Shown here: piece after piece, positions 34,516 to 42,318 of the stretch
Position numbering within the stretch: the stretch's first letter is position 1
Layout: every line of letters begins with the position of its first letter
Origin: Croceibacterium salegens
GTDB taxonomy: Bacteria > Pseudomonadota > Alphaproteobacteria > Sphingomonadales > Sphingomonadaceae
Direction of reading: 5' to 3'
Assembly: GCF_009827435.1 (NCBI RefSeq)
Contig: NZ_WTYM01000023.1
Location: 112,250 to 176,249, forward strand
DNA length: 64,000 nt
Notes under the pieces: model-generated
Seen by the model: only the letters and a program-made list of their open reading frames with translations
What the model was told of the DNA's origin: nothing
The model's database searches: none
Translations under genes and position numbers: made by a program

Positions 34516-35133
34516 ATGGCGGACGGCGATGAAGCGGTAGTGTCGAGTGGGCTGAACGGCCTGTTTGAACATCATCGCGCCGAATTGAAGCGCTTCATCA
34601 GCGCGCGCTGCGGCGATCCGGTTGAGGCCGAGGACCTGCTGCAGGAGCTCTGGCTCAAGCTTGCCGACCTCAGCGTGGGGCCGATCGGCAACGGCCGTGC
34701 CTACCTTTTCCGCATGGCGAACAACCTCGTCTTAGACCGCGTCCGTCGCCGCCACCGGTCGATGCGCCGCGACAGGGCGTGGCTCGAGCGCGATCCCGTG
34801 GGCACCGCGACCGCGGAGGACCGGCCCGACCCTTCGCCCGACGCGGAGCAGGAACTGCTCGACAAGGAGGAAACGCAAGTCCTGCGCGCCGCTATCGCCA
34901 GCTTGCCCGCAGGAGCCCGGCGCGCGCTCGTCGCCTACCGTTTCGAGGGCATGGCGCAGGGCGACATCGCGACGATGATGGGCATCAGCCGCAGCGGGGT
35001 GGAAAAGCACCTCGCGCTGGCGATGAAACATCTCCGAAAACACCTCGACGACTGCGGATATTTCAGTTCCGTGTCGTCGGATAATCGGGAACGGCCGGGG
35101 CGGCCCGACCCGACGCTGGAAAAGACACGATGA
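34516..35133 (+). CDS. ECF RNA polymerase sigma factor (FecI-like)
   Basis: A 205-residue extracytoplasmic-function sigma factor. Region 2 includes DPVEAEDLLQELWLKLA and AYLFRMANNLVLDRVRRRHR. Region 4 includes LPAGARRALVAYRFEGMAQG and MMGISRSGVEKHLALAMKHL. Start ATG 34516 is chosen because GAGGAGG lies 4-10 bases upstream. The ATGA overlap with fecR and the STN-type receptor next to it define a cell-surface signalling module: ligand, receptor, FecR, sigma. The sigma factor is expected to activate the receptor gene and possibly the biosynthetic genes. Confidence 0.93.
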   Translation: MADGDEAVVSSGLNGLFEHHRAELKRFISARCGDPVEAEDLLQELWLKLADLSVGPIGNGRAYLFRMANNLVLDRVRRRHRSMRRDRAWLERDPVGTATAEDRPDPSPDAEQELLDKEETQVLRAAIASLPAGARRALVAYRFEGMAQGDIATMMGISRSGVEKHLALAMKHLRKHLDDCGYFSSVSSDNRERPGRPDPTLEKTR

Positions 35134-36059
35134 ACGGGGCTGACGACAATATTCGCGACGAGGCGGTGCATTGGCATCTCGCTTCGCTGCGCGACGACAT
35201 GGACTGGGACGGGTTCACCGCCTGGCTCGAAGCCGACGCGCGTCATCGCGAGGCTTTCGACGAGGTTGTGCTGGCCGACGAGCTTGCCGCCCGCCAAGGT
35301 CCGGCACTCGCGGAAGAATTCGCCGCCGAACTTGTGGAGCAACCTGTCCGCTCGCGCTGGCCGGTCTGGATGGGCGGGGCCGTGGCAGCATCGCTTATTG
35401 CGCTGCTTGTCGTCCCGCAAATCACCCAGTCCGATCCGGTGACCTACACCGCCAACGAGACCAGCCGTACCGTCGCGCTCGCTGACGGTTCGAGCATCGT
35501 CGTCGCTCCTGGCAGCACGCTTACCGTGGCGGGACGAAAGCAGGACCAGCTGGCGCTGGAGGGCGGGGCATTCTTCGAAATCCGCCACGATCCCGCACGC
35601 AGCATGGTGATCAAGGCGGGTGGGCTGGAAATCTCCGATATCGGCACCAGTTTCGACGTGCAGGTCGTCGGCCAGTCTACGCGCGTCGAAGTGGCTGAGG
35701 GCCGGGTGCAGGTACGCGGCGAGGCCCTCGCGGGCCCGATCGAACTCGACGCAGGCAAGCAGGTTTCGTTCGATCCCCAAAGCAAGACGGCGACAGTTGC
35801 CACGGTCTCTGACGAGAACGTTGGCGAATGGCGCAAGGGTCGCTTGACCTATGAGTCCACTCCTCTGGCACTGGTCGCCGCCGACCTCGCACGCTATGCC
35901 GGGCTGCGTTTGGACATCACGCCGGCAATCGCGAACCGCCGGTTTTCGGGGACTTTGTCGGTCGGCAATGGGGATACCGCGGTCAGGGACCTGGCGCAGC
36001 TCATGGGCTTGGTGCTGGTGCACGACAGCGATACTTATCGCCTGGAGCCCGCCGGCTGA
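35130..36059 (+). CDS. FecR-family transmembrane sigma-factor regulator
   Basis: A 309-residue single-span protein. The cytoplasmic N-terminus (about 8-50) is the DUF4880 sigma-binding domain with WDGFTAWLEADARHREAFDE. One transmembrane helix follows (VWMGGAVAASLIALLVV, about 78-94), then the periplasmic FecR domain (TVALADGSSIVVAPGSTLTV, DIGTSFDVQV) and a C-terminal DUF4974/STN-like region (PLALVAADLARYAGLRLDIT). It relays receptor occupancy across the membrane. The TonB receptor start lies inside its 3' end. Confidence 0.93.
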   Translation: MNGADDNIRDEAVHWHLASLRDDMDWDGFTAWLEADARHREAFDEVVLADELAARQGPALAEEFAAELVEQPVRSRWPVWMGGAVAASLIALLVVPQITQSDPVTYTANETSRTVALADGSSIVVAPGSTLTVAGRKQDQLALEGGAFFEIRHDPARSMVIKAGGLEISDIGTSFDVQVVGQSTRVEVAEGRVQVRGEALAGPIELDAGKQVSFDPQSKTATVATVSDENVGEWRKGRLTYESTPLALVAADLARYAGLRLDITPAIANRRFSGTLSVGNGDTAVRDLAQLMGLVLVHDSDTYRLEPAG

Positions 36060-38331
36060 GGCTCAGGTCGACCAGCGTTCCGCAATCGACGTAGAATCCG
36101 CCAGCCTGCCCGAGGCGATCGCCGAGCTGGCGCGCGAGACGGGCGTTTCGATCGGGACCGAAGGCACTCTCCCACGCTTGCGCAGCCATCCGGTAAAGGG
36201 CCGGATGTCGGTCGATCGGGCCCTGTCGCACATGCTCGCGGGCACCGGTTACGTAGCCCGCCGCGTCGGCGCCACGGCATGGCGGATCGAAAGAACGCCC
36301 CAGCGCCAGGCAGCCGTGGGGGGCCGACCCAAGGAGATCCCGCCGACCATCGGCGCGGAAATCCTCGTCACCGGGACCAAGCGCGAGCTCTCGCTCGATA
36401 ACGCCGCGATCGCTGTCGCCGTTGTCCGTCCCGATGCGATCCAGCAGGTTCGCGTAACGAGTGACAGCGCGTTCGTCGCCGTCAACGTCGAGGGATTTTC
36501 GCTGACCGGACAGGGGCCCGGCCGCAACCGGATGTTTCTTCGCGGCGTGGCCGACAGCGCCTTTGGTGGTCGAACCCAGTCGACCGTGGCTGTCCTTCTC
36601 GACGATGCGCGCATCACCTATGCCGCGCCCGATCCCGACATCCGGCTCGTCGATGTCGAAAGAGTGGAGCTGCTCAAGGGACCGCAAGGCTCGCTCTACG
36701 GCACAGGGGCGCTCGGCGGAATCTACCGGGTAGTGACCCGTCGCGCCGACCTGTCGAATATGGAATTCGCAATCGGACTGACCGCCGAGACTGTCGAACA
36801 CGGGTCTTCGGGCGCAAGCGGTGCAGTCGTCGCCAACCTGCCGCTGGCCCGCGACAAGGTAGGACTTCGCTTGGTGGCTTACGGCGAACTCGCGCCTGGC
36901 TGGGTCGATACGGGGACGAAGAAGGACAGCAACACCTCCGGTTTGTCTGGAGTCCGCGCAGGTCTCGGGGTCGACCTCGGAGATGGTTGGCGGGCCGATG
37001 CGACCGGTTTCGGCCAGTGGCTCGGCGTCGACGACAGCCGCTACGTCTACGAATCGCTGGCCCGCCGCCGTCCCGCGCAACTTGCCGAAAAGCACGACAA
37101 TGACCTCCTCCACGGATCGCTGCGTGTGGCGCGTGACGAAGGGCCAATCCGGATCGTCATGTCCAGCGGTTACACGAGCCATGTCGTTGACGAGCAGATC
37201 GACGCGACGCAGGGCGCGGAGTTGCTTGGCATGACCGATCCGGAGCGCCTGCTCGACGCCAACAGGTACAAGGTCTGGGACAATGAAATTCGTGCCAACG
37301 GGCAGATCGGGCGGCTCGGATGGCTGGGCGGCATATCGTACCTCTCCGCCAGACAGGACAGTTCGCGCGACCTGACCGGGTTGGCAGGCAGCACGATGAA
37401 CGTGGACAGCGATGACCGGTCTGCGGAGGAGCTGGCGCTGTTCGGTGAACTGTCGCTTCCGCTGACGGGCAGGATCGAGGCGACCGCCGGTGCGCGGGTA
37501 TTCCGCAGCCTGATCGAAGAGCGCCGCGCCGAAGGGGCCGAGGCGGCCGAACTTCGCTTCATCCGCTATGGCGTTACCCCGGACTTCGGGCTGTCGTGGA
37601 AGCCGAAGGTGGGGCGACTGATCTACCTCCACTATGGCTCCGCCTTTCGCCAGGGCGGAACGGGGATCGGTGAAGACGGCACGATCGAAGCCCTCGAAGG
37701 AGACGAGCTTGCGACGTTGTCCGCCGGGTGGCGCGACACTCTCGGCATGATCCGCTTCGACCTCGGTCTCTATCACTCCTGGTGGAGCGAAATTCAGTCG
37801 GACGTCTTGCGTCCCAACGGGCTGATCGAGACTGCCAACGTCGGCGATGGAGAAATCACCGGGGCCGAACTGTCGGTCGAAGCCGAACCGGCCGAGCGCT
37901 GGCGCCTGCAGGGCGGGGCAATGCTGCAATCGGCCAAGATCGATCCCGTCAATGCATCGAGCGATGGGGACCGACGTCTGCCGGTGGTCCCCGACATGAC
38001 GTTTCGCGCCGCCGTGCTTCACGATTTCTACCTCGGCGACTGGGACATGAGCGCGAGGGCCCAGCTCAACTACTTCGGATCGGCGCGGTTAAGTTTCGAT
38101 CCGGCGCTCGACAGAAAGATGGGCAAGGTCTTCGACGCGACGGCCGAACTGCGGGCCAGCCGCGGCCCGTTCGGCCTGTCGCTCGAAGTACTTAACCTGC
38201 TCGCCGGGCGGCACGATACCTTTGCCTATGGCAACCCTCTGCGCGTGCGCACGGCGCCGCAGTTCACGCCCCAGCAGCCGCGCACATTCCGGCTGACGCT
38301 TTCATACCGGCCTGGCGGTTCAGCCGATTGA
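35968..38331 (+). CDS. TonB-dependent outer-membrane receptor with STN signalling domain
   Basis: About 787 residues. The probable start, ATG 35968, gives a signal-like N-terminus (SSWAWCWCTTAILIAWSPP then AEAQ) and overlaps fecR by 92 bases; no later start precedes the STN domain. The STN/secretin-TonB short domain is at about 40-110 (ESASLPEAIAELARETGVSI, RALSHMLAGTGY). The plug includes NRMFLRGVADSAFGG and LKGPQGSLYGTGALGGIYRV. The barrel ends RTFRLTLSYRPGG. The STN domain marks it as a transducer working with FecR and the ECF sigma. Ligand unknown: ferric siderophore or the cluster's own product are options. Confidence 0.9.
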   Translation: MGIPRSGTWRSSWAWCWCTTAILIAWSPPAEAQVDQRSAIDVESASLPEAIAELARETGVSIGTEGTLPRLRSHPVKGRMSVDRALSHMLAGTGYVARRVGATAWRIERTPQRQAAVGGRPKEIPPTIGAEILVTGTKRELSLDNAAIAVAVVRPDAIQQVRVTSDSAFVAVNVEGFSLTGQGPGRNRMFLRGVADSAFGGRTQSTVAVLLDDARITYAAPDPDIRLVDVERVELLKGPQGSLYGTGALGGIYRVVTRRADLSNMEFAIGLTAETVEHGSSGASGAVVANLPLARDKVGLRLVAYGELAPGWVDTGTKKDSNTSGLSGVRAGLGVDLGDGWRADATGFGQWLGVDDSRYVYESLARRRPAQLAEKHDNDLLHGSLRVARDEGPIRIVMSSGYTSHVVDEQIDATQGAELLGMTDPERLLDANRYKVWDNEIRANGQIGRLGWLGGISYLSARQDSSRDLTGLAGSTMNVDSDDRSAEELALFGELSLPLTGRIEATAGARVFRSLIEERRAEGAEAAELRFIRYGVTPDFGLSWKPKVGRLIYLHYGSAFRQGGTGIGEDGTIEALEGDELATLSAGWRDTLGMIRFDLGLYHSWWSEIQSDVLRPNGLIETANVGDGEITGAELSVEAEPAERWRLQGGAMLQSAKIDPVNASSDGDRRLPVVPDMTFRAAVLHDFYLGDWDMSARAQLNYFGSARLSFDPALDRKMGKVFDATAELRASRGPFGLSLEVLNLLAGRHDTFAYGNPLRVRTAPQFTPQQPRTFRLTLSYRPGGSAD

Positions 38332-38706
38332 GCGGCGCTGCGTCGACTCGAATTTCTGCGCCAGCCACTCCCTTGCCTGTTCGCGCTTCGGCTTGGCCTC
38401 CACCGTGTCGATGGCGTGGTTGACTCGCCAGACGAGGAAGCGCGGGTCGAATGGCTTGCGAATGTGATCGTGCGCCGCACAGGGCAGGAGTTGTTCGGAA
38501 TTGCCGTTGCCCGCTGTGGTCGACAGCAGGATGATCGGCGTGTCGCGGCATGGCTCGGTCGAGCGCAGTTCGCGCAGCAGGGATCCTTCTTTCTGGCCCG
38601 GCATGTCTTCGTCGAGCAGGATCAGTTCGGGCTCGCGCCAGCGCAGCAGCGTGTGCGCCTGTTTGGCGTTGCAGACCCAGCCGCAGGCGTATCCCGCGGC
38701 GATCAA
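38320..38706 (-). CDS. Stand-alone response-regulator receiver, 5' end unclear
   Basis: Canonical reading from TTG 38706 gives 128 residues holding the phospho-Asp strand (LILLDEDMPGQ), the Ser/Thr strand (PIILLSTTAG) and the conserved Lys (HIRKPFDP). The first strand of the fold, FILIVDSDATGAERAADAL, with the acidic pocket residues, is encoded just upstream in the same frame (38760 down to 38704) but has no ATG, GTG or TTG before it. In another frame, ATG 38789 reads MGTMGAAK and then TAG; deleting one base near 38763-38770 would join the two. It is either frameshifted or starts unusually. It overlaps the end of the TonB receptor gene by 12 bases on the opposite strand. No output domain. Confidence 0.65.
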   Translation of the reverse strand: MIAAGYACGWVCNAKQAHTLLRWREPELILLDEDMPGQKEGSLLRELRSTEPCRDTPIILLSTTAGNGNSEQLLPCAAHDHIRKPFDPRFLVWRVNHAIDTVEAKPKREQAREWLAQKFESTQRRSIG

Positions 38707-38842
38707 GGCGTCGGCGGCGCGCTCCGCGCCGGTGGCGTCGCTGTCGACGATAAGGATGAATGCTACTTCGCGGCCCCCATTGTTCCCATTGAACCGTGGG
38801 CCACGACTAGCGCAGCCATGCTGGCAGGGCGCTAACCCCGGG

Positions 38843-39286
38843 CTACGCAGTGCCCCCTAGGAACACTGCGCGTGCGGCAAGTGCGATCAACGCCATCAGG
38901 ACGATGGAGGACAGCGCGAAAATGCCGAAACGCACCATGACCTTGTTGAAGGTCGCTTGCACCAGCGAGTGGAGGATGCGCAGGCCGACGTAGGCGCAGC
39001 CGAGGATCGCCGTGCGACCGTCGCCTTCGCCGGTCAGGAACAGCACCAGCGCCACAGCATAGAACACCGTCGGCGCTTCATGCAGGTGGTTGTAATTATG
39101 CGCTTTCCACTGAACGCCCGGGGGAAGGACGCGATCGAGCGTCGTCTCCGGGTCGTTGGCCAGCTTGTCGGGTTCGACCTGCGCCGCCTGCATTGCGGGG
39201 ATGCGCGTGGCGTACATCCACAGCCACATGATCATGGTCCAGGCCGCCAGCACCACGACCGGCTGGAGAATCGAAAGTTCGGGCAC
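38843..39286 (-). CDS. MAPEG-family membrane protein (first of a tandem pair)
   Basis: A 147-residue protein with four hydrophobic spans typical of MAPEG (membrane-associated proteins in eicosanoid and glutathione metabolism). Landmarks are VQWKAHNYNHLHEAPTVFYA (glutathione-binding region) and AYVGLRILHSLVQATFNKVM. Bacterial members are mostly uncharacterised; some have glutathione transferase or peroxidase activity. It is 2 bases from its paralogue at 39289-39726, with which it forms a two-gene unit. Confidence 0.88.
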   Translation of the reverse strand: MPELSILQPVVVLAAWTMIMWLWMYATRIPAMQAAQVEPDKLANDPETTLDRVLPPGVQWKAHNYNHLHEAPTVFYAVALVLFLTGEGDGRTAILGCAYVGLRILHSLVQATFNKVMVRFGIFALSSIVLMALIALAARAVFLGGTA

Positions 39287-39288
39287 GC

Positions 39289-39726
39289 TCAGGCTCCTGC
39301 AAAGACGGTTGCCAGCAATGCCTTAATCGACAGCGCAATCAAGAACAGGCTTGAGGTTGCGAACAGGGTTACGCGCACCGGAATGCGATTGACGGTCGAT
39401 TGCCACAGCGAATGGACCACGCGAATGGCGACGTAGGCCCAGGCCAGCAGCACGTCGAGACGGTCGGCACCGGCGATCGCAAGGATCGCCACGGCGGCGC
39501 AAAAGATCGTCGGTTGCTCCATCAGGTGGGTGTAGTTGTGCGACTTCCACATCACCTTCGCCGGCAGCCGGCCCTCGAGGTCCTGCCCGCGGCCGCCGGG
39601 CGGGACGATCTTGACGTCGATGTTCGCCGCCTTGAGGGCAGGGAAACCGGTGAAGACCATCCAGAACTGCACCACGAGCGTCCACGCGACGAGGACCGCG
39701 GCGGGTGCGAGCATTTGCGCCTGCAT
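39289..39726 (-). CDS. MAPEG-family membrane protein (second of a tandem pair)
   Basis: A 145-residue paralogue of the adjacent protein: KVMWKSHNYTHLMEQPTIFC and AYVAIRVVHSLWQSTVNRIP match the same two family motifs. The start ATG 39726 is preceded by GGGGAG; the longer frame to 39771 has no support. The pair arose by tandem duplication and may form a hetero-oligomer, as MAPEG proteins are trimers; that is inference. Confidence 0.88.
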   Translation of the reverse strand: MQAQMLAPAAVLVAWTLVVQFWMVFTGFPALKAANIDVKIVPPGGRGQDLEGRLPAKVMWKSHNYTHLMEQPTIFCAAVAILAIAGADRLDVLLAWAYVAIRVVHSLWQSTVNRIPVRVTLFATSSLFLIALSIKALLATVFAGA

Positions 39727-39790
39727 TGAAGATCTCCCCTGTCGAACCGGCGGCAAAGTGCGCGGGGGCAATCAAGTTGTCAAATGAAAC

Positions 39791-40756
39791 TTAAATTCCA
39801 GCGATGATCCGTGCGAAGGCTGCTGCGTCGACGTTTCCGCCGCTGAGGATGATCGCCGTCCGGCCATCGAGTTCGACCTTTCCGGCGAGTGCCGCGGCCA
39901 GCGCCGCCGCGCCGCCGGGCTCGAGCACCAGTTTGAGCCGCGCGAAGGCGAAGCGCTGCGCCTCGCGAATCTCCTCCTCGCTTACAGCTACGCCCGGCGC
40001 GGCGCGGCCATGCAGGACTTCGAAGTTGATCGGAAAGGTCGCCAGCGTCTGCAGCGCATCGCAGGCGGTCGGCGGCGGGGTGGGGCCGACCGGCACGATC
40101 TCGCCTGCCGCGAGGCTGCGCCGCATGTCGTCCCAGCCTTCGGGTTCGACCGGCACGATCTCAGCACCGGGACAGGCGAGGGCGAGCCCCGCCGACAGCC
40201 CGCCACCGCCGCACGGGGCAACGATCCGCGTCGGCTCCTCGCCGAGCTGTTCGGCGATTTCGATACCGGCACTGCCCTGGCCTTCGATGACCCACGGATC
40301 GCCATAGGCATGGACCAGCGTGGCGCCGGTTTCGTCCACCAGCTTCGCCGCCACTTCGTCGCGCAATTCGCCGCCGGGGCGGTCGTAAAGCACGATCTCC
40401 GCGCCCAGCGCTCGCGTTCCCGCCAGTTTCACCTGAGGCGCGTCGTTGGGCATGACGATGGTCGCGGCACTGCCCAGTTCGCGCGCCGCCCAGGCTACGC
40501 CCTGCGCATGATTGCCGCTCGAAACCGCGACCACGCCGCGCCCCCGCTCGCCGTCGGAGAGGTCGGTGAGCCGGTGCCAGCCGCCGCGAATCTTGAACGC
40601 GCCGATCGGCTGCAGGCTCTCCGCCTTTAGCCACACGCGGGAGCCGCGAATCTCAGTGGGAAGCAGAGGCGTGGGCGGCAGGATGCGGGCGATTTTCTCG
40701 GCCGCCCTGACGACGCCGGCATGAGTGGGTTTGCGAAGTGATGCAGAATGCGCCAT
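39791..40756 (-). CDS. Threonine dehydratase-like PLP enzyme
   Basis: A 321-residue fold-type II PLP enzyme of the serine/threonine dehydratase group. The PLP Lys is in SLQPIGAFKIRGGWHRL (about residues 47-63). VVAVSSGNHAQGVAWAAREL is the substrate-carboxylate loop, CGGGGLSAGLAL the phosphate-binding glycine loop, and AIILSGGNVD the C-terminal Ser motif. It lacks the C-terminal ACT-like regulatory domain of biosynthetic IlvA, so it resembles catabolic threonine/serine dehydratase or serine racemase. Divergent from the polyamine genes, with 115 bases between starts. Confidence 0.88.
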   Translation of the reverse strand: MAHSASLRKPTHAGVVRAAEKIARILPPTPLLPTEIRGSRVWLKAESLQPIGAFKIRGGWHRLTDLSDGERGRGVVAVSSGNHAQGVAWAARELGSAATIVMPNDAPQVKLAGTRALGAEIVLYDRPGGELRDEVAAKLVDETGATLVHAYGDPWVIEGQGSAGIEIAEQLGEEPTRIVAPCGGGGLSAGLALACPGAEIVPVEPEGWDDMRRSLAAGEIVPVGPTPPPTACDALQTLATFPINFEVLHGRAAPGVAVSEEEIREAQRFAFARLKLVLEPGGAAALAAALAGKVELDGRTAIILSGGNVDAAAFARIIAGI

Positions 40757-40871
40757 GGGGCGCGCGTCGCATATTTACCTCGGGTCCGCCAGCGCCTATG
40801 GGCGCCCGCTTTTCGCCGGAACCGCGCGACAGTCGCGCCGTTGCCCGGGCACGATGGAAAGGGATTTGCGA

Positions 40872-41924
40872 ATGACCGAATCGACGATCAACGACACGCG
40901 CAAGGCCGAGCTGCTTTCGACCACCGTCGAGCACATCGACATCCGCGAATTCGACGCGCGCCCGATCGTGGATGCGATGGGCAAGATGAGCTTCACCAGC
41001 CGCGACCTCGCTCGCGCGACGCGCATCTACAACCAGATGCTCGAGGACAAGGACTGCACGATATTCCTCGTCATCGCCGGTTCGACCAGCGCGGGCGGCT
41101 GCATGGACCTTTATGCCGAGCTGGTGCGCTCCAATATGGTCGACTGCATCGTTGCCACCGGCGCGACGATCGTCGACATGGATTTCTTCGAGGGGCTCGG
41201 TCACAAGCACTACCAGGCGCTCGAGATCCCCGACGACGATACGCTGCGCTCGCTTTACATCGATCGCATCTACGATACCTACATCGACGAAGAACAGCTG
41301 CAGGACTGCGACTTCACGATCAACAAGATCGCCAACGAGCTCGAGCCCAAGGCCTATTCGAGCCGCGCTTTCATCCGCGAGATGGGCCGCTACCTCGCCG
41401 AGCACGGCAAGAAGGAGAACAGCCTCGTCAAGCTCGCCTACGAGCATGACGTGCCGATCTTCTGCCCGGCCTTCGTCGACAGCTCGGCCGGCTTCGGGTT
41501 GGTCAAGCACCAGGTCGACGCGATGAAGGAGGGCAAGCCCTACCTGATGATCGACGCCGTGGCCGATTTCCGCGAGCTGACCGACATCAAGATCGAGGCG
41601 GGCGAATCCGGCCTGCTGATGGTCGGTGGCGGCGTGCCGAAGAACTTCATTCAGGACACCGTCGTCTGCGCCGAAATCCTCGGCCACGAGGATGTCGCGG
41701 TTCACAAGTACGCAGTGCAGATCACCGTCGCCGACGTGCGCGACGGCGCCTGCTCGTCCTCGACGCTTCAGGAAGCGGCGAGCTGGGGCAAGGTCTCGAC
41801 CGCGATCGAGCAAATGGTTTTCGCCGAGGCCGGATCGGTCATGCCGCTTCTCGCCAGCGACGCCTATCACCGCGAGCACTGGAAGACCCGCACGCCGCGC
41901 AGGTGGTCGAAACTCTTCGACTGA
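40872..41924 (+). CDS. Deoxyhypusine synthase-like protein
   Basis: A 350-residue NAD-dependent enzyme of the deoxyhypusine synthase family. NAD-binding stretches are FLVIAGSTSAGGCMDLYAEL and DCIVATGATIVDMDF; LMVGGGVPKNFI is the third glycine loop. The active-site Lys of the family is present as Lys307 in EAASWGKVS. Bacteria lack eIF5A hypusine, so these homologues are thought to transfer aminobutyl groups between amines, for example making homospermidine or related polyamines. Start ATG 40872 follows GGAAAGGG. The ornithine decarboxylase gene is next on the same strand, supporting a polyamine role. Confidence 0.88.
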   Translation: MTESTINDTRKAELLSTTVEHIDIREFDARPIVDAMGKMSFTSRDLARATRIYNQMLEDKDCTIFLVIAGSTSAGGCMDLYAELVRSNMVDCIVATGATIVDMDFFEGLGHKHYQALEIPDDDTLRSLYIDRIYDTYIDEEQLQDCDFTINKIANELEPKAYSSRAFIREMGRYLAEHGKKENSLVKLAYEHDVPIFCPAFVDSSAGFGLVKHQVDAMKEGKPYLMIDAVADFRELTDIKIEAGESGLLMVGGGVPKNFIQDTVVCAEILGHEDVAVHKYAVQITVADVRDGACSSSTLQEAASWGKVSTAIEQMVFAEAGSVMPLLASDAYHREHWKTRTPRRWSKLFD

Positions 41925-42220
41925 GGGCGGTTGCCAGAATCGGGATCATTGCATGAAAGGTTGATAGTCCGGCAAAATTCGGAACGATCGAGGACATGTC
42001 GTCGAACCGCAATTGGGCAGCATGGGCGCAGTGAAACGGCTTGTTGGCCGGCTAAGGGAACATGGCTGCGACTGGGCTTTCATCGAATCGGGCCGCGATA
42101 ATCGTCGGGCTCTCATATTATTCGCGCGGAAGGAATTTCGCGAGATTTCACACGTCTTCGTTCGCCGTCTCGACTGAGCGATCAATCGTCTCCTGTCGCA
42201 CCATTTTCACTTGCAGTTCA
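41925..42220 (+). other. Intergenic region before the decarboxylase leader
   Basis: About 300 bases between the deoxyhypusine synthase-like gene and the structured leader. No frame here has a ribosome site or family resemblance. It presumably holds the end of the upstream transcript and the promoter of the decarboxylase. Confidence 0.5.
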
Positions 42221-42318
42221 CGAAGCGGCGAATATATGCCGCGTTCGCTGCCCCATGGGGACTTCCAAACCGCAAGGCAGCTTTGTCTCGAACTAAGTTT
42301 TGGGGGTCCCTTGAGTTG
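42221..42318 (+). promoter_or_regulatory. Structured 5' leader that can sequester the decarboxylase ribosome site
   Basis: Two hairpins precede the decarboxylase start. The first, 42221-42247, pairs CGAAGCGGC with GCCGCGTTCG (nine pairs, one bulged G, 8-base loop). The second is a 12-pair stem between 42258-42269 (GGGACTTCCAAA) and 42299-42310 (TTTGGGGGTCCC), with two G-U pairs; an inner CAAGG/CTTTG hairpin lies in its loop. The 3' arm contains GGGGG at 42302-42306, the only plausible Shine-Dalgarno for TTG 42316, so closing the stem would block translation. An RNA motif called speF is known upstream of ornithine decarboxylase genes in alphaproteobacteria; whether this leader belongs to it needs a covariance-model search. 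Confidence 0.55.

Noticed and set aside
36001..38022. 673-residue minus-strand open frame opposite the TonB receptor
   Set aside because: Antisense to a receptor with clear plug and barrel motifs; no ribosome site or recognisable domain.
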